A stretch of 64,000 bases of DNA from Macquaria australasica (lineage: Eukaryota > Chordata > Actinopteri > Centrarchiformes > Percichthyidae): positions 186,001 to 250,000 of the forward strand of contig SEMN01000261.1 in assembly GCA_005408345.1 (NCBI GenBank), written 5' to 3'. The notes under the pieces are model-generated. The model saw only the letters and a program-made list of their open reading frames with translations. It was not told the origin of the DNA and ran no database searches. The translations under genes and the position numbers were made by a program. The first letter of the stretch is position 1. Every line of letters starts with the position of its first letter. This document shows positions 1 through 14,768 of this stretch, piece by piece.

Positions 1-1786
1 TTCTGCTCTGCTGACTGAGGCTTAATGTAGGAGGCATGTGCTGATAAATCCAATGCAGTTTGACTCAGACCTGTTGCACACACCATTCTTTCCTCTACAA
101 TCAATCAGCAGCGGACCACAGTTACAGCATTAGTCACCACTGCTTTTAGCGAAAAGAACAATTCTCCCCCAAAATCAAACAGGTACTGAGCTGTTTCTTA
201 CAGTTTGATCCAAATGAGTCAGTTTAGCGTGACAACTAAAACCGCGACCCTTTCAAGGACGAGATGTTGCCCCAAAACCACACATTAACACAAAATAATG
301 ACACTGTGAGCAATTACAAGGATATCACCTTTAATATTTTAAAGGATAAATTCAAACGATTATATCTGATTTAGATAACTTTTTTGACACAGCTACTCTC
401 AATCATGTCTACATCTATTTAAATAAAATAAAAAATGTATAAAAAATAAAGTGTTTAAGGGTGAGGGTTACGTCAATACTAGTCATCTGCTCTGGGGGTA
501 ACCACACATTTTATCAATGTAAAGAAATGAAGAAGAAAAAATTTGGACCTGCATCTAGGACTCTTTGGATTACATGCTATAATTCATTCCCCAGGATTAA
601 ATGACTATGTTTTCTGCCACTTCGTAGTAATAAAAAACATGACATATAGAGTTTTTTTAAGTGTGCTGTGGACCCTAACAGGTTAAAAATGTGACCCGGT
701 CCAAACTAGGTGACAGGTGAATCACATCTCCCCGAGGACAGCAGTGAGGAAGCAACATCTAACAATGATCTCTTCCTCCACGGAGACAAAAAGGGACATG
801 ACCGCACAACACGACACACAATACTGAACAATAAGACGCACCGCGAGTGTGTAAGACTCCAGATGTTCAGTGCTAACAATGGACACGATGACACACTTTG
901 TGCAGTCACTACAGAAACTAGTATACATGTGATTATGGAATAACTGCATGAGACACCAGAACTCAACACTCGCTGGGAAGTCCCTGCCGTCCCTTGTATC
1001 TTCTGCACGCGTGCATGTGTGTGTGTTTGGCTACCCCACATCACACTATGCCTCATCTCAGCTACATTTCTCCACAGAGTGTCTGTGTGAAGCTGAAGCT
1101 GCCTGACAGTCAGAAAGTTGAGTTTGTGAGAGGAAGGTCAGCAGTTTGAAAATCCTTCGACCAGCGGGGAAAATCAGGCTAACGGAGCAGAATGAGACAC
1201 ACTAACACTACAGCTACAGGTCCTCAAATGCTCCCTAACCAGTGAGACTTTCTTCTTCGCTGGTCAGATAATATTTATCAAAAAAAGTATCATCCAGCCA
1301 GTACATTTGAAAATCAACATGACCTACATGCATCTCATAGGGCCTGTGTGTCCAGTGTAACAGCAACTACAGCCCGATGTGTGACTTTTGAGGCCACGTA
1401 TCAATGTGACACTGATGCACAACACCAGGACTCTGAAACTGAAGCAGCTAAATGGAATTCAGCCATTTTTCATTTTATTAATTAACACCTGTGCTTTTCC
1501 TTCTGTGACATGTCAAAATGTCTTCTGTGAAAAAGGCCTATAAACTTTACTATCAAAGATTAAAGTTTAATGATGATTCTAAATTTCATTGGGAAATAAT
1601 TTATAAATAATGAGTGTAAATAAAATACAACAAATATATTTTAATGTAGAAATACATAAAAATACAGCCTATCAAAGATGTATGTATTGAAATTTCTATT
1701 TGCATGTCTGCCAAGATAAACACGGGCCGATTATGTCAGCCTTACGAACTAAATTGGTCAGCCTCTAACAGCAAACGTGTCTCTGT

Positions 1787-2218
1787 CAGAGGTGGAAGAA
1801 GTACTCAGAAGTACTTTGCTTAAGGAAAAGTAGCAATACCACAACATAAAACTACTCTATTACAAGTAAAAGGCAAAATGTACTTCAAGTATCGAAAGTA
1901 AAAATAGTGTATGCAGAAAAAAGGCCCCTGTAAGTGATATACTATTATACATTATATTATTGGATATTTAGAAGTAGCATTTTACTGTTGTAGCTGGTTA
2001 AGGTGGAGCTCACTTTATGTACTGTCTATATCTATAACAATGTGTCATATTTTATAAACTCATCATATGTTTTGTACATAAAATCTTAATCTGCAGAGTA
2101 ACTATAACTGACAAATAAATGTGGTGGAGTAAAAGTAGAATATTTCCCTCCTAAATGTAGTGAAGTAAAAGTATAAAGTAGCGTACAATGGAAATACTCA
2201 AAGTTAAAGTACCTCAAA
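1787..2218 (+). repeat. Dispersed teleost repeat with GTGGAAGAAGTACT terminus
   Basis: The copy starts with a motif containing GGTGGAAGAAGTACTCAG and continues with repeated tracts such as AAGTA and ACTACTCTATTACAAGTAAAAG. Related pieces occur at 19371-19480 (same orientation), at 16505-16535 (reverse complement of the start) and at 18395-18457 (other end). The family resembles very common teleost non-autonomous elements. The right boundary is approximate. Confidence 0.65.
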
Positions 2219-3899
2219 ATGGATCTAACAGCACTGTCGTTCACAGCATGAAAATAAGAGACACGTGACTCAGTCTAAAAGTGTAATTAGTATTTGCATG
2301 ATGGGCCCAATATAACTATGGCCACAGTGCCTATATGCTGCACAATCAAATATTTAACCCTCATTGCAATTTTATTGACTCAGTAATGGTGTCATAAATA
2401 AACATAACAGTTATTACAAGAACAGAGGTGCACGCACATATGTAAGCCAACTTCATAGATTTCTAACTCACACACACACACAGGTTTCAAAAGTCAACAC
2501 ATGCACATGTATATGCACGCACTCCAACCCGTTACAATTAACTGCCAGAAAGGACAGGAAATGTGTGGGATTGTTATTACCCAGGATTCTCTTTGCTTCC
2601 TTCTTCTGCCTCCAGGTGTGTCTCAGTGTATGTGTGTACATATGCGTATGTGCATCTGTTTGTATTGTTTTTATTATTCCCTTGGTGCACTCTGGACCAT
2701 CTGTTGCTGTGCACAAGTGCATGCACACTCTGAAAAGCCATGAGCGTTCAGTCCATACAAACGTGTGATTGTGCAGTATGTACATGAACAGGGTGTGAAA
2801 CTTGAACCCCTGTTGCAATATGGTCCTTAGATGTGTGTGTGTGTGTGTGCATGTGAAACAGCTGCTCCATATAAGGCAACAGGCCGTTATCAGCAACTAA
2901 TACACTGAGTGGAAATTATGCAAAAAAGATCATGACAGAGGGAGAGAAACTTCCTCACTGATGTCCAGCATGTTCACGAGAAGACAACAGAATTAACTAT
3001 AATACAAATACATGTGTGTTTGAGTTTCTCCCTGTCACTGCCAAAACAACACACGGCCTTTACTGTCATATTGACCTATATGTTAGGTGTCGCGTTTAAA
3101 GTTGACATTGTTAAAAAAGGCAATACTTTCCTTTGTAAAGCTAAAAAAAATGGTCAACACGGCTTTAAATTGTTGCAAATGACTTACAGTATCAGCTGCA
3201 TCAGGCTAGTATAATATAATATAATATGATATAATATCCATTTCCATTGGACTTGAGAGCCCTTGAGCAAGTGCGACACACTATTTCCTTCCTTGTTTAT
3301 TTGCTATATGGTAATCTTTTTTAATGCAGAATTAATTACAGTACATTAGTCAGTACATTAAAACATTAATACATTAGCTGTCTGTGTGTATCAGGTTTAA
3401 AAAAGCAGATAAATACCGGCGCATTTTTGAAACAAAGGAAGAATAAAATCATCGTCTCATGATGCCAACAGATGCCTAACATTTGTGTTGGTTTTTCTGT
3501 ATCAATAACACGTTTTTCTTGCTTTTGTCCTTCCTCTCATTCAACACTGACAATGACATAGTGGTAGTTTTGTTTTCTTGTGAAATCATTTGGTATAAAC
3601 GACAAAGACGACCGTCATTCTATCAAGACTTCCAAGCTGTTCAGTCGCTGGTCAGTCGGATTCATTTGTTTATAAATTTACATCACATTTTCATTTGCAC
3701 ACATTTACCATTGTGTTATTTTGAGATACTGTTGTAGATACTGCTAGCTGTTTCAGAATAGGATTAGATGACTGCGTTATGAGTTTCACGTGTTTGCTCG
3801 TGAACACATTTGGTTACTAAAAATATATTTCACAAACGGAATTTGTCTCTCAAAACTTTAAAAAAGCAGGACGTGGCAGTATATTGACATGACATACAC

Positions 3900-4314
3900 C
3901 AGTGATTCCCAACCGGGGGTACACTAAGGCAGCTGTAACACCTGAACACTACCTGTTGCAATTATGTAAGAGTGAGTGAAAACTAGTTAGCAAGCGAGCA
4001 CAGAAGTCTAAACAGGTAGCTAAAAGTAATGGATAAATGGTTTAAATAGTTAGCTAAAAGTAATGAATAGATTGTTTTAATCATTAGCTAAAAGTAATGA
4101 ATAAATTGTTGGAGCATTCATCTTCACTCTAAGTGGTAGTAGTATGATTTCTGAGGAAAACAACCTAAATATTGACACTTTAAAAGTGTGAAAAAAATTA
4201 TTTTTAACAATATCCACTTTTTTCCCATTGTACATCGAGAACATGATAGGTGGCAAAGGGGTACGTGAGTTGAGCTGACAGGGCTGTGGGGACCAAAAAG
4301 GTTGTGAACCACTG
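3900..4314. mobile_element. hAT-type MITE with 8-bp target-site duplication
   Basis: The element of about 415 bp begins CAGTGATTCCCAACC and ends GGTTGTGAACCACTG, an imperfect 15-bp terminal inverted repeat. It is flanked on both sides by the same octamer ACATACAC (3892-3899 and 4315-4322), matching the 8-bp duplication made by hAT transposases. The interior has repeated AGCTAAAAGTAATGAATA-like units and no transposase frame, so it is non-autonomous. Confidence 0.8.
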
Positions 4315-5184
4315 ACATACACAGTATGACAGTGCGGCAGGAGATCTTCTTTAAGTGATTCAGTGTGAATTCACCCTCCAAAAGCTGTTGTGGGGACTTA
4401 AGTCTCTCCACTGCTTGTTAATTAAATAATAAGAATATTATTACAACATGTGTGTGTGTGTGTTTGCATCCAGACCGATGTACTGTCTGACGGATGGATA
4501 CATTTATCCACAACTGTCACTGCTCAAACACAGGATCCTCTTTATCTGTCATGTTGCTGTTTAACTAAACCACTCGACCATGTTCCCATCTGCCACAGAC
4601 AGAAGTCAATGACACATGCAGGAGCAGTGTGTGTGGTTATCTGTGTGTGTGTGTTTTAGAGAGTAAAAGTATGCCTGTGTATCGGAGCGTGTCTGTCCTC
4701 GGTAATGTGTGTTAAAGGGAGAGAGAAGGAAAACAGACGAACGCTGTGTGTATGTGTCCTGTATGTGTGTGTGTAATGTGAATTTAAGAGGAGAAAATGA
4801 GGGAGAAAGAGAGTGTGTGTAAGAGAGAGAGGCAGACCACTGCTTTGACCACAGAGCTGCTGCCCTAACCTCAGTCCTCTGCCATGTCTACAAAATAAAA
4901 CTTTCAAACATGTCAGGACTCTAAGAGAAGGACAAGAGCTGTGAATAGTAGAGTGGAGTAAAGTAAATAATACACTGTACAGTTTTTTGACTGACTGATT
5001 AACCAAAACTGAGACACGCAGAGCACAAATCTGAATGAAACAATCTTGTAAAAATTAGATTACAGTAATGACTCTTAACTTTACTGACCCTTTATGTATA
5101 TAACCTCTCCAAACAACTATAATCCAGCTCAATTTGAACAAGTGTCCACTGTCAACTGCACAGAAAAGGAACAAGCTTTTAATT

Positions 5185-5262
5185 TAAAGGGTTAGTTCAC
5201 CCAAATCACAAAAAAAACGACTTTCTTATTTGCCAGTGTGCAAATACAGTAAACGCATACTG
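5185..5262. repeat. Short teleost-type repeat fragment
   Basis: The sequence AAAGGGTTAGTTCACCCAAA resembles the terminus of abundant teleost dispersed elements. No partner end is obvious nearby, so only a fragment is proposed and the right limit is arbitrary. Confidence 0.35.
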
Positions 5263-6396
5263 TGTAGTGTTTGGCATATGACCAGAGCTAGCACTCAATC
5301 AAGCAAGTGGTTTTGCGTGTTTCTTTTCTTCCTTGAGTAATGTGCCAAAAATAGGAACAGGAAATGGTAAGCAGAATGGGAATCAGTCAGTAAAACCTAA
5401 ATGATACCCACCCACACTGACCCAGAGGAGAGGGATTGACATCAAACAGACTGGTTTTTAACATATATAATGGTACATTATCCATTCATTATATGACACC
5501 AAAAAAATCAACCTAGTCTCTGAAGACATGCTCACAATAGGAGTGATTGTTCTCTGTATCCACCAATAGTCTTACTGTAAAACAGCCTCAGTTACAGTAA
5601 ACTTCTTTTTTCTTAGTTTTTCTACAAAGAAATGATTCTCGTACATTCAGGCCACAGCTACAATTCTCTCTGAACAAATCACTTATTTGTATAATTAGAA
5701 GGAGATGACAGTTATTGTGAAGAAAGTAATAAGCAGAGTTACGTTAATTCATATTGACTTGCATGACGGAAAAAAGTCAGTCAAATTTGACTATGGAAAG
5801 AATACGACAATTGAAAATGAATGAGTGCTGATGTGACTGAAATGGACTTCTATGTGATTCACACAAACTATTACAGTCACTGTGAGTAAGAACCCTGATC
5901 ATTGTTTCTGCGCACATCATCACAAATCATTCCCTTTCACTTTGCATCACCAAATGACCAAATCACACCGTTCTATATGGAGAATTACACACTTTCCTAG
6001 GACAAGTTTTTTCTTCATACTACAAATGATCTGGCCCTTCTTTTCTGAGAAATTTGACTTAATGTCTGAGGTGCTACCTGTGATAAACAAAGAAAAATAA
6101 GAGAAGACACATCACAATCCCATCAATCCATTATGCAGCCATTATTTTAGACACGATTCCCTGTTGTATAAATGCAGCCTCAGGGTGTGCAATACTACTT
6201 AATCCTGACACACCCCCGTCTGCTCAAGTGGCAGCTAGCTCCTGGCTGAAGCTGCTTTCATCCTCTACCATGCCCACATCTGCAACCTTTACTGGCTGTT
6301 TGCAAACAGCTGCCAACATCAACATCAAACTGAAAGCTTTTGGTAGCTCCAGGGTGCAGCAAAGCTACATACTGCAGGTCCGGGCATCTTGGATCT

Positions 6397-6398
<2 letters not shown>

Positions 6399-6463
<65 letters not shown>

Positions 6464-6477
6464 TGTGTGTGTGTGTG
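6399..6477. repeat. (GT)n microsatellite
   Basis: About 79 bp of almost pure GT dinucleotide repeat with one GTCTGT interruption near the right end. ORFs of repeated Cys-Val or His-Thr across it are artefacts of the repeat. Confidence 0.97.
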
Positions 6478-6933
6478 CGGCAGGCAGGCAGATGCACGGA
6501 CAGACAGATAATCTTCCCACTAAATCATGTACACAATCACATCGCTCTGCTGCACAAGTTTTGGCTACAAGATTAATGACAGCTCTACAAGCGTATAAAC
6601 TGTAATTACAACAGGAGACAGTTTAGCACCCGGCTACATACTCTAACCCCATTTACTGTATACCTAAAAGTCTCAACTGCAGTTCAGACAGCAGCTCAGC
6701 ATCCGCATCACTGCAAATATTTGGCATGCTTTACACATTGGCATTGTTCAGATGTGATTCTGATTGGCTGAGACAGTGCCATGCTTTGAATGTTATGAAT
6801 ACCTCTGTAATGCAGTGGGCATCAAACTGCAGAGGGACCAGCAGATCTGTATTTCTTCTAGTGTCCTGCAGTGTTTGAGAGGGTTTTTTCTGGGACATTG
6901 TTAAAATATTTTTCAAATGTCTCTAGTGTTTCA

Positions 6934-7062
6934 TTAAAGGGGCACTTCAACAACTTTGCTGTGAAGTTAAGTTTATTCGTCACGAGGAGTTCTACTTGAA
7001 AACAGTTATATAGGTATAATGTCTTAAGTTTAAAAAAATGAACCCTGACGATGTCACCGGTA
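6934..7062 (+). repeat. TIR-type dispersed repeat, copy A
   Basis: The copy starts TTAAAGGGGCACTTCAACAA and continues through a GTTTATTCGTCACGAGGAGT block to CCTGACGATGTCACCGGTAT. The same blocks occur at 45205-45629, whose right end is close to the inverted complement of this start. That pairing suggests terminal inverted repeats of one MITE-like family. The right limit is uncertain. Confidence 0.6.
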
Positions 7063-9353
7063 TACATAAATGTCTCTAAGACTATCAACTTATCCTGTTA
7101 AAACGATTTATTCAGAAAGCAACATGTAAAGTACAACAACTTTGTCGATTATTGACAGAAGACCAAAAAAACTGTGAAGCCCAATGATCAAACACATCCG
7201 TCAATCCAAATTATGAAGAGGCCTATCTTTTTCTATAATTCACTGTCAATATAGCTGGAGTGCTTCATGTCTTTAACAACTCTGCTGGTTTGGGAAAGGT
7301 TTCATTTGAATTTTTAATTTGCATGACTGTTCCTGATAAACATGCAAAAAAAGAACAATTTGTGTCTATTATCATGTTATTTCAATTAAATTCAACTTAG
7401 TTCCCTTTGTTACTAGTCTTCCCCATGCTGTCAACTACACTAGATATGGACTGTAGATACTAAAATTATAAACACAATGTAAAAAGTATATGCATCGTGA
7501 TGATTTACAGCCTAACAGCCGGCTTGTATAAACTCTAAAACAGAAACCTGGGTCAGATGGTGGCTGCTGCACTCTTAAGTCACATTTTCCGACCATACAC
7601 GTGGAAACGAGCCTATGTGAGTGTGTGTGTGTGTGTGTCCACTGACAGCTCTACTGATTGCGTAACTCACCCTACAAACCTCACACCAGTTTCAACACTT
7701 TCAGATCAGCCAACATTCCGCTTCCTGTACCATTCTACTCTGATGCTCTACTCTGCAAAGATAACATGCTATTTCTTTCTGTTGATAAAAGGCATTGAAA
7801 CTGTGTTTTTGGGAGTATGAATATCTATTGTGGAGTGGCGATTTCAGGGCAGGAAACGGGGCCAGAACGTTTTGTTGATCCATGTCATATGACCAGAGAG
7901 AGAGACAGAGAGACAAAGACCCTCTTACAAATCTTAAAGAGTAAATTAGTTCTTATCCAGCGGTGCACTGAGACCAAAGGCAAGGTTGTATGGAGGCCAA
8001 GCACTGAAACAAACACACAGACACACCCACAACACATACACATATATGTGTTATCACTGACATTTAAATGTGTCCAGTCCTGCTGTGTGCTCTCCTAAAC
8101 TAAAATGAGAGATCACATAGTATCCGAGGAGACATACTAGGTGACAGTGTTTGCAGTGGTGTGAACAGCTGTATATGCAGCTAAGATGAAGTGGAAATAT
8201 GTCTGCCACCTTTGAGAAATGCTCTCTGCTTTCCAGCTCTCTCTGTGATGTGTTTATTGTGGAAAGGCATATTGCAATCGTGATTAAAAAAAAACAGCTT
8301 TATCATGCAGCTCTATTTTCTGCTCTAATGAAGTGAGGTGTCACCAGCTCACACACACCCACACGATCAACAACAACTCTCAAACCGATCCTTTCTATCT
8401 CCGTGTCCTCATTTACTCTAAGAAGAAGAAGAAAGTGCTTTAGTCCACTTTGGTTTCATGTCTTTTTACATTTTCTGAATGTCACTGCGGTGCACCAGGG
8501 TTTTACAGGCACATAAAGGCATGCACACTCACTCGCATTCAAGAAATGCACAGCAGGTTTACTCCAAACCACCACATCAAAACAAGGCCAGATCAGTAAA
8601 ACACTGCGATACCTTCCTGCCTCAGCATCCACAGTGGGCTTGTCTTTGAAGACACACTGGGCACAATGACTGGTCTGTAATTGCACCAATATGTGTTCTA
8701 TTTACTTGTCATGACTCCTTTCTGTTTCACAGCTGGGAATAGCACAAAGTTAACGTCACTTATGTGTGAATTAAAAACACGTTTAAGGCTTAATGGGACA
8801 CTGCCATCTCCCTGAATAAAAGTTTTAAAACATACAATACTGCTATGAGGATTTGTAGTGCCTCTGTCTTTACCTAAACTGACATTAACATGCTTCATTT
8901 GTCTCATAAACATATGGTAGCTTACTACTTTATCATTCCTATAATGTTCCTGGAGAGAATCTTTTAATTTTATTTTGTCATCAATAACATCATGTTTCAT
9001 TTCTATAAGGACTTTTAGACTGTTTATGATAGGCAGCAGTGACCTTAAAGTGGCTTTATCATACTTGCTGTATTGGTTTCCTGTGGTTACTTCTATAATA
9101 TTCCTTCAGAGACTTTTTGTGTGTCTGAGAAGCATTTTAGCTAGTTTTTAGTGACCTAAAGAGCCTCGTATAATATTTATCTCCTCCTTTATTATACTCC
9201 TATTACATTTTTATCCAAACTTATAATTTGTATGTTATATAGCATCCTCAAGAGATTTATTATGGGGTTTCTTGCTACAGTTATGTTTCGTTTGGGTCAT
9301 TTCTGTCAACGCCACAACCATACCAGCAAAATAACTGTTTTTCTTGGACTTAC

Positions 9354-9410
9354 CTTTCCAAACTTTTGATGCTGCACATAAAGCTGTCCCTCCTTAACGT
9401 GGGTGTCCAT
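9354..9410 (-). CDS. dok1: DOK-family adaptor protein, first coding exon only (dok1-like)
   Basis: On the minus strand an ATG at 9410-9408 opens 19 codons reading MDTHVKEGQLYVQHQKFGK, then a strong donor (AAG|GTAAGT) at 9354. This resembles the N-terminus of docking proteins: human DOK1 begins MDGAVMEGPLFLQSQRFGTK, the first strand of the PH domain. DOK proteins are membrane-recruited PH/PTB adaptors phosphorylated by receptor and Src-family tyrosine kinases, and they dampen Ras signalling. The next exon, expected to encode a W-R-K/R motif and the rest of the PH domain, was not found down to position 1, so the gene is partial here. A GC-rich, CpG-containing stretch upstream (9515-9760) fits a promoter and 5' UTR. 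DOK2 is the main alternative. The call rests on one short exon plus the human 2p13 context. Confidence 0.55.
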
Positions 9411-9499
9411 GCCCCCAAACACTCCAGGGCCACCCTCCCTCTAGAAAGACGAAATTTGACTTGAACCTGACGCAGGAAAAATCACTTTTTAGGGGTTTA

Positions 9500-9770
9500 T
9501 TTTTCCTATATCATCTAACAACTTCCCCCTTCTCTCACTTCCGCTCCCCAGCCGTTAAAACGCATTAACCGTACTGCTTGCGCGCAGTTCAAGGTGTCAT
9601 GGTGGAAATTAAAAGGTCCAAACAGTCGCTCCGGTGGTCCCGACCGAGTTAAATAACGTCCAAACGTTGTCGGTGGGTCGCCTATCTGTCGCCTCTGTCT
9701 CCTGTGGGGCCGGACCAGTGGAAAGCCACACTTAATAGATAACACGAAGCTCTCGGTTACAGCTTTCAGA
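9500..9770 (-). promoter_or_regulatory. CpG-rich putative promoter and 5' UTR of the dok1-like gene
   Basis: This is the only CpG-rich patch in the left 10 kb, with several CG dinucleotides between 9540 and 9720. It lies directly upstream, in minus orientation, of the first coding exon at 9354-9410. The minus-strand ORF across it has no recognisable domain and is treated as untranslated. Confidence 0.4.
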
Positions 9771-9879
9771 ATAAAAGCCTAATTAAGGAACGTCAGCTTT
9801 GGGTGCATGGTGGCAAAACACAGTTCAGCAGTGCTTTACAGGTAGAAAATTATTCTATGCTCAAAGATATTTAGGCCAT

Positions 9880-10380
9880 CTAATTAGTGAGGGTCAGATT
9901 AACCATCTAAGGGGCCCCAGGGCACATTTTTTGTGTGTCTTTATTGACCTCCCTGTTTCCCACCCTCAGTATATAATGTTAGTAATTAGTAGTTATTTTG
10001 TGGTAATTTGATTAAGTGTATTTAAGAATATGCAGCATGTAACCACAAGATAAACTGAAATAATCAAGGCTTTTAAACTAGATTTTAATTCAGGGGCCCT
10101 CCACAAGACAGGGCCTCAAAGTGTCACTTTATGACCCCTTCCATCAGTTGTTGATAGAGTGCATGTATGTATTTGCAATTAATCAATCTACCGCAAAAAC
10201 CACACTGTGAACCTGAAACCTTTGGGCCCTTACAGGGCAGTTGCTCATGTTGCCTCACTGCCTGCTGGCAATTGCCCAGGCTGGATTAAACAACTGAGCA
10301 AAGCAGGCTGCCCCAGACCCTGCACAGGGGCACCCAAAAGTCTCAGGCTCAATGCATGTCAATTGGTTTTGATAGGGTTT
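9880..10380. repeat. Probable dispersed repeat between dok1 and nagk
   Basis: The block contains GGTCAGATTAACCATCTAAG, several GGGCCC-rich phrases and GGCAATTGCCCAGGCTGGAT. These resemble ends of teleost non-coding elements. No exact inverted ends were established by eye and no coding frame is credible. Confidence 0.35.
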
Positions 10381-11330
10381 GGGTTACTAAAGTACAATAT
10401 TACCTAAGCGTAGCCTGCATATTTTTTTTCTTTATCTTCATGAAAAGAAGTTGATATAATTCTGCCAATTGTGTGTTTTTTGTTTTGAAATCTGAAATAG
10501 GGGACATCCGGTATCGTGGTAACTCTGTGGCGCTTGGCGCAGCTCTGTCCCTGCAGGAGGAGCGAGCAGAGCCTGGTGAGCGGCACCGAGCCGCTCTTCT
10601 TCTTCCTCTCCTCCCACCTCCTCACTCTTGTGTAACTTCACTGATGGTTTCAGCTCTGACACACGCAGGCTTTCTAAAATATGCATAACAGAAGCTATAC
10701 TATAAACTGCACCTAACAACGGGTGGAGTTTATTTCGGTAAATAAAGCGTAGGACAGCAAGACTACACATCTCATAGAAAACTGATAGTATTCCTTATGC
10801 GAACAAATAAAGTAAGTAAGACCAGGTTTCCGTGAACTCACTATAAGTACTTAGTTATACTTTAACTTCAAAGATACTGCAGGAATTTCGCGTAGCCAAA
10901 GAATGATAGTTATTTTTTAAGGAGCCGATGTTGGCAGAGAGAAGCTGGCCCCCAAATTAATGTGTTGCAGATGCCTCCTGCTGGCTCACAGTGTAACTCA
11001 AAGTTGTTGTCCCCGTTTTCAGCCCATAGCCAAATGGTGCTGAATCTCTATGGGTTTTTAGACCACGAGCCAAGACACACTTTGCCGGTGTTCCTTCACA
11101 AAATTAAAAAACCTATCCTTGTCCTGTCATTCGTTTTTTTTTGTTTTTGTTTTTTTTGTCACACAGCCTGTTAGCAGTATAGAAACCTTAGTTCACTGCA
11201 TAGATCAACACGTCCTGCTGCACTCTTGTGTTTTATTTAAAGATTCATCGTGTTATTAAGGGCAGGTTCAGGGCTGCCATCTACTGGTTGTTAATCAGCA
11301 TTGCAGGTTGGAGCTCCGCTGCTGCGCCGC

Positions 11331-11338
11331 TCTCGCGA
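11331..11338. promoter_or_regulatory. TCTCGCGA promoter element upstream of nagk
   Basis: TCTCGCGA lies 50 bases before the nagk start codon. In vertebrates the TCTCGCGAGA-type palindrome is a core element of CpG-island promoters bound by BANP. Here eight of the ten bases are present, in a short GC-rich stretch (11310-11370). Confidence 0.5.
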
Positions 11339-11387
11339 TATTTGCGCACTTCGACTGAGCCGACTGGACCCAAACAGGAACTGGAAC

Positions 11388-14136
<2,749 letters not shown>

Positions 14137-14444
14137 CAGTTCAGCTGCACATCCCATAGATCTTAACCAATCAGTGTTCAGCTGAAGGGAAAATGTATTG
14201 GCTATTATATGATTTTTATCATCCTCACTAATAACACTATAATGATAATAATGATTGTGTAATAATGGTATAGTACTTGATTTGATCGCACTGCAACATA
14301 CCAAGATGGTGGTTGAAAATATTCCAAATCTTGTTTTTTACAGCTGCATAGCTGTTATTCTGACAGTGGAATTGGTATGTTTCATTTTGACTGTCTTTGC
14401 AACTCTTTGCACCTGTAGACCACTTGTTTACAGTTGTCATTTAT

Positions 14445-14450
14445 AATAAA
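14445..14450 (+). terminator. nagk polyadenylation signal
   Basis: A canonical AATAAA lies about 310 bases after the nagk stop codon, in AT-rich sequence with no competing signal before it. Confidence 0.7.
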
Positions 14451-14671
14451 AATACTGTTGACTTTACAGAAAATTCATTCAGGGTTGTGAATAATCTCCC
14501 AGGAGAAGTTTTCCGTTTAAGCTGTGATCCGAAAAACCCAGTCACTGTTATGTCTTAAGTAAATAACCCTAACCCTAAATACAAGTGTAGGTTTTAAAAA
14601 TGCCCACTGTTTAAATAATAGTCAGTTATTATAGATAAATAAATCTAAATAAAAAAATAAAATATAAAGAG

Positions 14672-14768
14672 TCGGTCTAGACTTGCTCTATTCGAAAAAG
14701 TGCCCTGAGATAACTTTGTTATGATATGGCGCTATATAAATAAAACTGAATTGAATTGAATTGAATTA
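14672..14768 (+). mobile_element. 3' tail of a teleost LINE/SINE-type element
   Basis: The sequence ends GGCGCTATATAAATAAAACT followed by four GAATT-type units. This matches the characteristic 3' tail of common teleost retroposons, where short tandem repeats replace a poly(A) tail. Only the tail is recognisable. Confidence 0.7.

Larger units (their letters stand above)
1..9353. other. Gene-free left flank, probably mostly dok1 intron 1
   Basis: No exon with coding character was recognised on either strand. The ORFs here are short, low in complexity or CA/GT-derived. The stretch is AT-rich and carries a TIR element at 3900-4314, a dispersed repeat at 1787-2218, a second TIR-type repeat from 6934, and a long GT microsatellite at 6399-6477. 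Because a DOK-type first coding exon on the minus strand ends with a good splice donor at 9354, much of this stretch is inferred to be its first intron. Confidence 0.5.

Noticed and set aside
14561..14578. Telomere-like CCCTAACCCTAA
   Set aside because: Only two units; too short to indicate an interstitial telomere.
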